Assembly: GCA_002721895.1 (NCBI GenBank)
Contig: PBLV01000049.1
Location: forward strand, 1 to 15,417
Direction: 5' to 3'
Source: Verrucomicrobiales bacterium
GTDB lineage: Bacteria; Verrucomicrobiota; Verrucomicrobiae; Limisphaerales; UBA1100
Length of the DNA stretch: 15,417 nucleotides
Shown here: positions 14,470 to 15,417 of the stretch, piece by piece
How the letters are laid out: each line of letters starts with the position of its first letter
How positions within the stretch are numbered: position 1 is the stretch's first letter
Notes under the pieces: generated by a model
The model's database searches: none
What the model saw: only the letters and a program-made list of their open reading frames with translations
What the model was told of the DNA's origin: nothing
Made by a program: the position numbers and the translations under genes

Positions 14470-15417
14470 ATGCCCGCGGTTGCCGAGGTAAAAAAGACGC
14501 GCGTGCTTTGCGGCATGAGCGGTGGTGTGGATTCCTCCGCCACCGCCGCGCTGTTGCTCGAGCAAGGCTACGAGGTCGTCGGCGTCACGTTAAAACTCTG
14601 GCCGCAAGACTGCGTCTCACGCGCCGAGGACAAATGTTGCGGCCCGCAAGCCGTCAGCGATGCCCGCTCCGTCTGTGCCAACCTTGGCATTCGCTATTAC
14701 CTCATCGACGAGGCTGAGGATTTCCAGAAACACGTCATTCAATATTTTGCCGACGAATACAAAGCCGGCCGCACGCCCAACCCCTGCGTGATGTGCAATG
14801 AGCACCTCAAGTTCGGCCGACTCATTGAGCGTGCTGACCAGCTCGGCGCTGACAAGATTGCCACCGGCCACTTTGCACGTGTCGAGCAGGACGAAACCAC
14901 TGGTCGCTACCTTCTCAAGCGCGGGCGCGACGAACGCAAAGACCAAACCTACTTTCTGTTTTCACTGCGCCAGGATCAACTCTCTCGCGCCCTGTTTCCG
15001 CTCGGCGAAAAAACCAAGGACGACACCCGCGACGTCGCCCGCCATTGCAATTTGAAAACCGCCGACAAGGAAGAGAGCATGGAAATCTGTTTCGTGCCCG
15101 ACAACGATTACGGCGGTTTCCTCCAAAAAGCCGGTCTCGCCGAAAAGCATGAAGGCGAAATCATCGACCTTAACGGTCGTGTGCTTGGCCATCACGACGG
15201 CATCGAGTTTTACACCATCGGTCAACGCAAAGGCCTCGGCATCAGCGCGCCGAATCCGCTTTACGTTCTCGAACTCAACGCCGATGAAAACCGTGTTGTC
15301 GTCGGCCCCGTTGAAAACCTTGAGCAGGACACCTTCACCGTGGAGCGGTGTAACTGGATTCCTTTTGCCGATCCCACTGAGCCCATTGAGGCCACCACCC
15401 GCATCCGCTACAACCAC
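14470..15417 (+). CDS. mnmA: tRNA-specific 2-thiouridylase MnmA, C-terminus cut by window edge
   Basis: The first 316 codons are present, read open to the last base; roughly 50 residues are missing compared with usual lengths. MnmA adenylates U34 of the Lys, Glu and Gln tRNAs and places sulfur at position 2. The ATP pyrophosphatase loop GMSGGVDSSATA is at 15-26. The catalytic cysteines are C106 in TPNPCVMCN and C207 in ESMEICFVPDNDY; the second motif is of the EICFVPD type. DKIATGHFA (128-136) and YTIGQRKGLGI (248-258) are also typical. The ATG at 14470 lies 2 bases after the ACT gene's TGA with no Shine-Dalgarno sequence, so translation is probably coupled. MnmA and QueE, at opposite ends of the window, both act on tRNA wobble positions, but they are not cotranscribed. 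Confidence 0.97.
   Translation, partial: MPAVAEVKKTRVLCGMSGGVDSSATAALLLEQGYEVVGVTLKLWPQDCVSRAEDKCCGPQAVSDARSVCANLGIRYYLIDEAEDFQKHVIQYFADEYKAGRTPNPCVMCNEHLKFGRLIERADQLGADKIATGHFARVEQDETTGRYLLKRGRDERKDQTYFLFSLRQDQLSRALFPLGEKTKDDTRDVARHCNLKTADKEESMEICFVPDNDYGGFLQKAGLAEKHEGEIIDLNGRVLGHHDGIEFYTIGQRKGLGISAPNPLYVLELNADENRVVVGPVENLEQDTFTVERCNWIPFADPTEPIEATTRIRYNH

Noticed and set aside
1..15417. Mobile elements, CRISPR arrays, toxin-antitoxin or defence genes, tRNAs
   Set aside because: I looked on both strands and found no transposase or integrase motifs, no regularly spaced repeats, no paired small toxin-like genes and no tRNA cloverleaf.

Overview
The window is ordinary-looking bacterial chromosome, GC-rich (around 60% by eye) and densely coded. 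It holds twelve genes that I can support, two of them cut by the window edges. The best guess for the source is a member of the Planctomycetota-Verrucomicrobiota group, probably Verrucomicrobiota. The basis is an exported DUF1080 (3-keto-disaccharide hydrolase-like) protein, an exported YyaL/SPATA20-type protein, an SirB1-type transglutaminase-like protein, and sparse Shine-Dalgarno use with promoter-like boxes close to start codons. No marker gene here proves the phylum. I see no phage, transposon, CRISPR, tRNA or rRNA.

Layout. (1) 1-2158, minus strand: a tight operon queE (queuosine precursor) > class III aminotransferase > rsmA/ksgA (16S rRNA dimethyltransferase, cut at base 1), with start and stop codons overlapping at both junctions. 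(2) 2250-2669, plus: an Rrf2-family regulator divergent from queE, with two inverted repeats at its start. (3) 2677-5168, minus: an exported YyaL/SPATA20-like thioredoxin-fold protein, followed by a 73-residue exported protein with a C2HC zinc-finger-like motif. (4) 5277-7209, plus: two tandem, divergent GDP-mannose 4,6-dehydratase homologues, then a hairpin-rich gap. (5) 7435-8376, plus: an exported DUF1080 protein with a clear intrinsic terminator. (6) 8432-9313, minus: the SirB1-like protein. (7) 9490 to the end, plus: gltB (glutamate synthase large subunit), a double-ACT-domain protein and mnmA (tRNA 2-thiouridylase, cut at the right edge).

How the genes fit together. Three genes act on RNA used in translation: queE and mnmA on the tRNA anticodon wobble base, rsmA on 16S rRNA. 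gltB assimilates ammonia-derived nitrogen, and the ACT protein behind it is a plausible amino-acid sensor. The dehydratase pair points to GDP-deoxysugars for surface polysaccharide, but no glycosyltransferase is adjacent.

Nothing here is clearly a new multi-gene system. The points most worth a second look are the small exported zinc-finger-like protein beside the exported YyaL homologue, the divergent dehydratase pair, the several genes that look leaderless, and a recurrent TTTAA pentamer at codon junctions inside GC-rich gltB.
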